In this document: positions 4,418-6,128 of the stretch, in pieces
Numbering within the stretch: the stretch's first letter is position 1
How the letters are laid out: the number at the start of each line of letters is the position of its first letter
Assembly: GCA_023441255.1 (NCBI GenBank)
Contig: JAEZPW010000080.1
Coordinates: 1-6,128, forward strand
Reading direction: 5' to 3'
Origin: Acidobacteriota bacterium
Lineage (GTDB): Bacteria > Acidobacteriota > Terriglobia > Terriglobales > Acidobacteriaceae
DNA: 6,128 bases
Translations under genes and position numbers: made by a program
The notes under the pieces: generated by a model
Told to the model about the DNA's origin: nothing
Databases searched by the model: none
The model's input: the letters and a program-made list of their open reading frames with translations, nothing else

Positions 4418-6082
4418 CTACGCTTGTTGCTCAAGGTACCTGCCGGTGGGCTGTGGTGACCTGCGTTGCCTCAGCCTGAGGGTGCACCAGACTATTCCGG
4501 CGACGCCAATGGCCAATAGAGAAACAACACCGCCAAGCGTGCGATCAGCGGTTCTGAGGAACGTGAGTTCGACAATGCTCGAACCTGGCGGAACTGAAAC
4601 TTCTATCAAGCCGTGGTTGCTTCGAACTTCGGCGGCAGCTCCGTTCACGGTTGCGGCCCATACGGGGTACCAGGCCACGTTCAGCAGAAGCTTTGATTGG
4701 ATTGAGCTGTTGGCCGCGAGTACGAAATGTTCAGAATTGCTTTTGAGTACCTGCACTTTCGCGGCGCTCGAGTCGGCTGCGAGCAGTGCGTTCGATTGGC
4801 GTGGTCCCTGCGCTCCGCCCCTGGGCAAGTACTGAGCTTCGGGCCAAACCCCGCCCTCGCTTCTCATCTGCAACTCTAGTTCCGATACTTTGCCCGTCTT
4901 GCCTTTTGTAGCGTAAGCGCCAATCAGGACGAAGAAAATCAGGACCGGAACAGCAGCCGCGATAAGCCGGCCCCTCCGCGAGAACGTCTTCATTACAGCC
5001 GCGAAGAGCAGAGCGCATGCCGTGTTTACCACGAACAGCCAGCGCCACGGCAGCTGAACGAAGATCATCTTCGGCAGGAGCTGCCAGAGCCAAATACTGA
5101 ACGGTAAGGTGAAGATCGCGGCGAAGCCTGTTACCGCAACCCACAGCCACCAATCAACGGCAAGTGGCCGCCGACGGCGGAAAGCTATCCAGCAGAGAAC
5201 GGCCGCAAGGACTAGGTTAATGACCCCGACTGTGATGATCGATGCGATGCCGCCGGGAAGTCGGGGAGGGAACAGTCGTAGAAAGTTGTTCTCGGGCCGG
5301 TTGTGAGGCAGGGTGAGGGCGAGCGAGATGTCGACCCAGCGTTGTTCCCATGCTGCCGGGACGATGTAGAAGGCTGCGAAAGCGATTCCCAACACGAGCG
5401 CAGCGCCTCCAGACAGCAACGGCCGCACGCTGCGCCTGGAAACGGCCAATGCCGCGAATACCAAGAAGATCGAGTAGCTGACCATCACGGCGCTGGGTGC
5501 GTTTGTAAGCCATACGGCGCCATAGGCGGCCGCCAAGGGCAGGATGGAACGTGGACGGCCCTCGGTGACGCGCAGTGCGTACAGAAGAACCAGAGGGAAA
5601 AGCGCACACGCGAGCAACTCAGCGGCTGCCATGCGCTTGTAGACGAGCATGACTTCGTAGGGGTTCAGCATGTAGGCCAGCGCGGCAAGCAGCGCGTACC
5701 GCGACGATAGCCGCTCCCGGGCCAACAGGTACATGCACGTTCCCGCAAGAACGAGGCTGAGGAAAACGAACGTACCCGGTACAGCTCGCCACGGCGTGAA
5801 GAGCGAGATTGCTGCTCCGACGAAATTTGATAGCGGAGGGTAGAAGATGAAGCGCGGTTCACCGAATCCGTAGTTGGCGTGCGCAGCCCAGCGGGGCAAA
5901 ACGATCCCCTGACGCCACTGCCGGGCCACCTCCATCCAGTTACCGACGTGAAAATTGAAGTCGTGAGTGGGCGCATAGCCCCAAACAATCATGGGCAGGA
6001 CAAACACGAAGGCGGCAATCGCGATGGCGGACACAACGCACCGCAGGGACACTTCTTCACGCGATTCGGGGAACGATGCCAC
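4418..6082 (-). CDS. Polytopic membrane protein, PTPS-related/YfhO-like (putative GT-C)
   Basis: 554 residues with about 12 hydrophobic helices (the first at 13-36, the last of this block at 372-391), an outer soluble domain (about 392-513) and one final helix (514-536). The region THDFNFHVGNWME (39-51) followed by GEPRFIFYPPLSN (74-86) is typical, as I know it, of the 6-pyruvoyl-tetrahydropterin-synthase-related membrane family; that name is historical and implies no pterin chemistry. His40-Asp41 in the first outer loop is where GT-C enzymes hold a catalytic acid. The C-terminal segment WYPVWAATVNG...VSVPPGSSIVELTF (471-508) resembles the beta-rich tail of YfhO proteins, which glycosylate lipoteichoic acid. 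A lipid-linked sugar transferase role is inference. The start is uncertain: GTG 6082 has no Shine-Dalgarno, while GTG 6052 (codon 11) has weak GAAGAA just before it. Either keeps helix 1 intact. The second membrane gene follows 98 bp downstream. Confidence 0.82.
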   Translation of the reverse strand: MASFPESREEVSLRCVVSAIAIAAFVFVLPMIVWGYAPTHDFNFHVGNWMEVARQWRQGIVLPRWAAHANYGFGEPRFIFYPPLSNFVGAAISLFTPWRAVPGTFVFLSLVLAGTCMYLLARERLSSRYALLAALAYMLNPYEVMLVYKRMAAAELLACALFPLVLLYALRVTEGRPRSILPLAAAYGAVWLTNAPSAVMVSYSIFLVFAALAVSRRSVRPLLSGGAALVLGIAFAAFYIVPAAWEQRWVDISLALTLPHNRPENNFLRLFPPRLPGGIASIITVGVINLVLAAVLCWIAFRRRRPLAVDWWLWVAVTGFAAIFTLPFSIWLWQLLPKMIFVQLPWRWLFVVNTACALLFAAVMKTFSRRGRLIAAAVPVLIFFVLIGAYATKGKTGKVSELELQMRSEGGVWPEAQYLPRGGAQGPRQSNALLAADSSAAKVQVLKSNSEHFVLAANSSIQSKLLLNVAWYPVWAATVNGAAAEVRSNHGLIEVSVPPGSSIVELTFLRTADRTLGGVVSLLAIGVAGIVWCTLRLRQRRSPQPTGRYLEQQA

Positions 6083-6089
6083 TGGGCAG

Positions 6090-6095
6090 ATTGTA
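6090..6095 (-). promoter_or_regulatory. Candidate -10 element upstream of the 554-residue gene
   Basis: TACAAT on the minus strand (6095-6090) matches the TATAAT consensus at five of six bases. No good -35 is visible 16-18 bp upstream. Transcription would start about position 6083, essentially at the GTG start, implying either a leaderless message or initiation at the second GTG (6052). Confidence 0.35.
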
Positions 6096-6128
6096 GCAGC
6101 GGCTCACGCGAGGAACCGTCCCCGCAGA

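Noticed and set aside
4143..4835. 230-codon plus-strand open frame spanning the ends of both membrane genes
   Set aside because: It is antisense to two well-supported membrane proteins and crosses their intergenic gap; the composition (Arg, Ala, Ser, Thr rich, no motif) is that of a shadow frame.
1..6128. Defence island, mobile element or CRISPR array
   Set aside because: No nuclease, helicase, transposase, integrase or toxin-antitoxin protein and no regularly spaced direct repeats are present; the genes are metabolic, envelope and small regulatory-type proteins.

Overview
The window (about 57-60% GC by eye) looks like a chromosomal stretch from a soil-type bacterium, most plausibly an Acidobacteriota (Terriglobia-like) genome. 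That placement rests on the overall look of the proteins (a 59-residue four-cysteine protein, large GT-C-like membrane proteins of a type common in that phylum) and on palindromic intergenic repeats. It is an inference, not a phylogenetic result. I see no transposase, integrase, phage gene, CRISPR array, tRNA or rRNA.

Left part, all on the minus strand, read from 2277 down to 143: a small cupin protein (1888-2277), a stand-alone receiver-like protein (about 1428-1814) and a glutaryl-CoA dehydrogenase (143-1321). The dehydrogenase has a plausible promoter of its own in the 106-bp gap before it, so it may not depend on the two genes upstream.

Middle: a divergent 252-bp intergenic region (2278-2529) with several compact inverted repeats, including a possible three-way junction. 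It separates the cupin gene from a plus-strand gene for a 59-residue zinc-ribbon-like protein (2530-2709), which has a strong Shine-Dalgarno sequence. The 209-bp region after that gene holds two copies of a short repeat, one carrying a perfect 9-bp palindrome, and then a strong intrinsic terminator on the plus strand (2877-2912).

Right part, minus strand: two large polytopic membrane proteins, read from 6082 down to 2919. The first is a 554-residue protein resembling the 6-pyruvoyl-tetrahydropterin-synthase-related/YfhO-like membrane family. The second is a 466-residue GT39/ArnT-like putative glycosyltransferase. They are 98 bp apart with a hairpin between them, and both appear to use non-ATG starts. 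They probably act on lipid-linked sugars or cell-surface glycans, but no substrate can be read from the sequence.

No gene-free stretch exceeds 300 bases. The best candidates for something undescribed are the structured intergenic region at 2321-2437, the orphan four-cysteine protein, and the receiver-like protein that has lost its metal-binding acidic pair while keeping its phosphoacceptor Asp.
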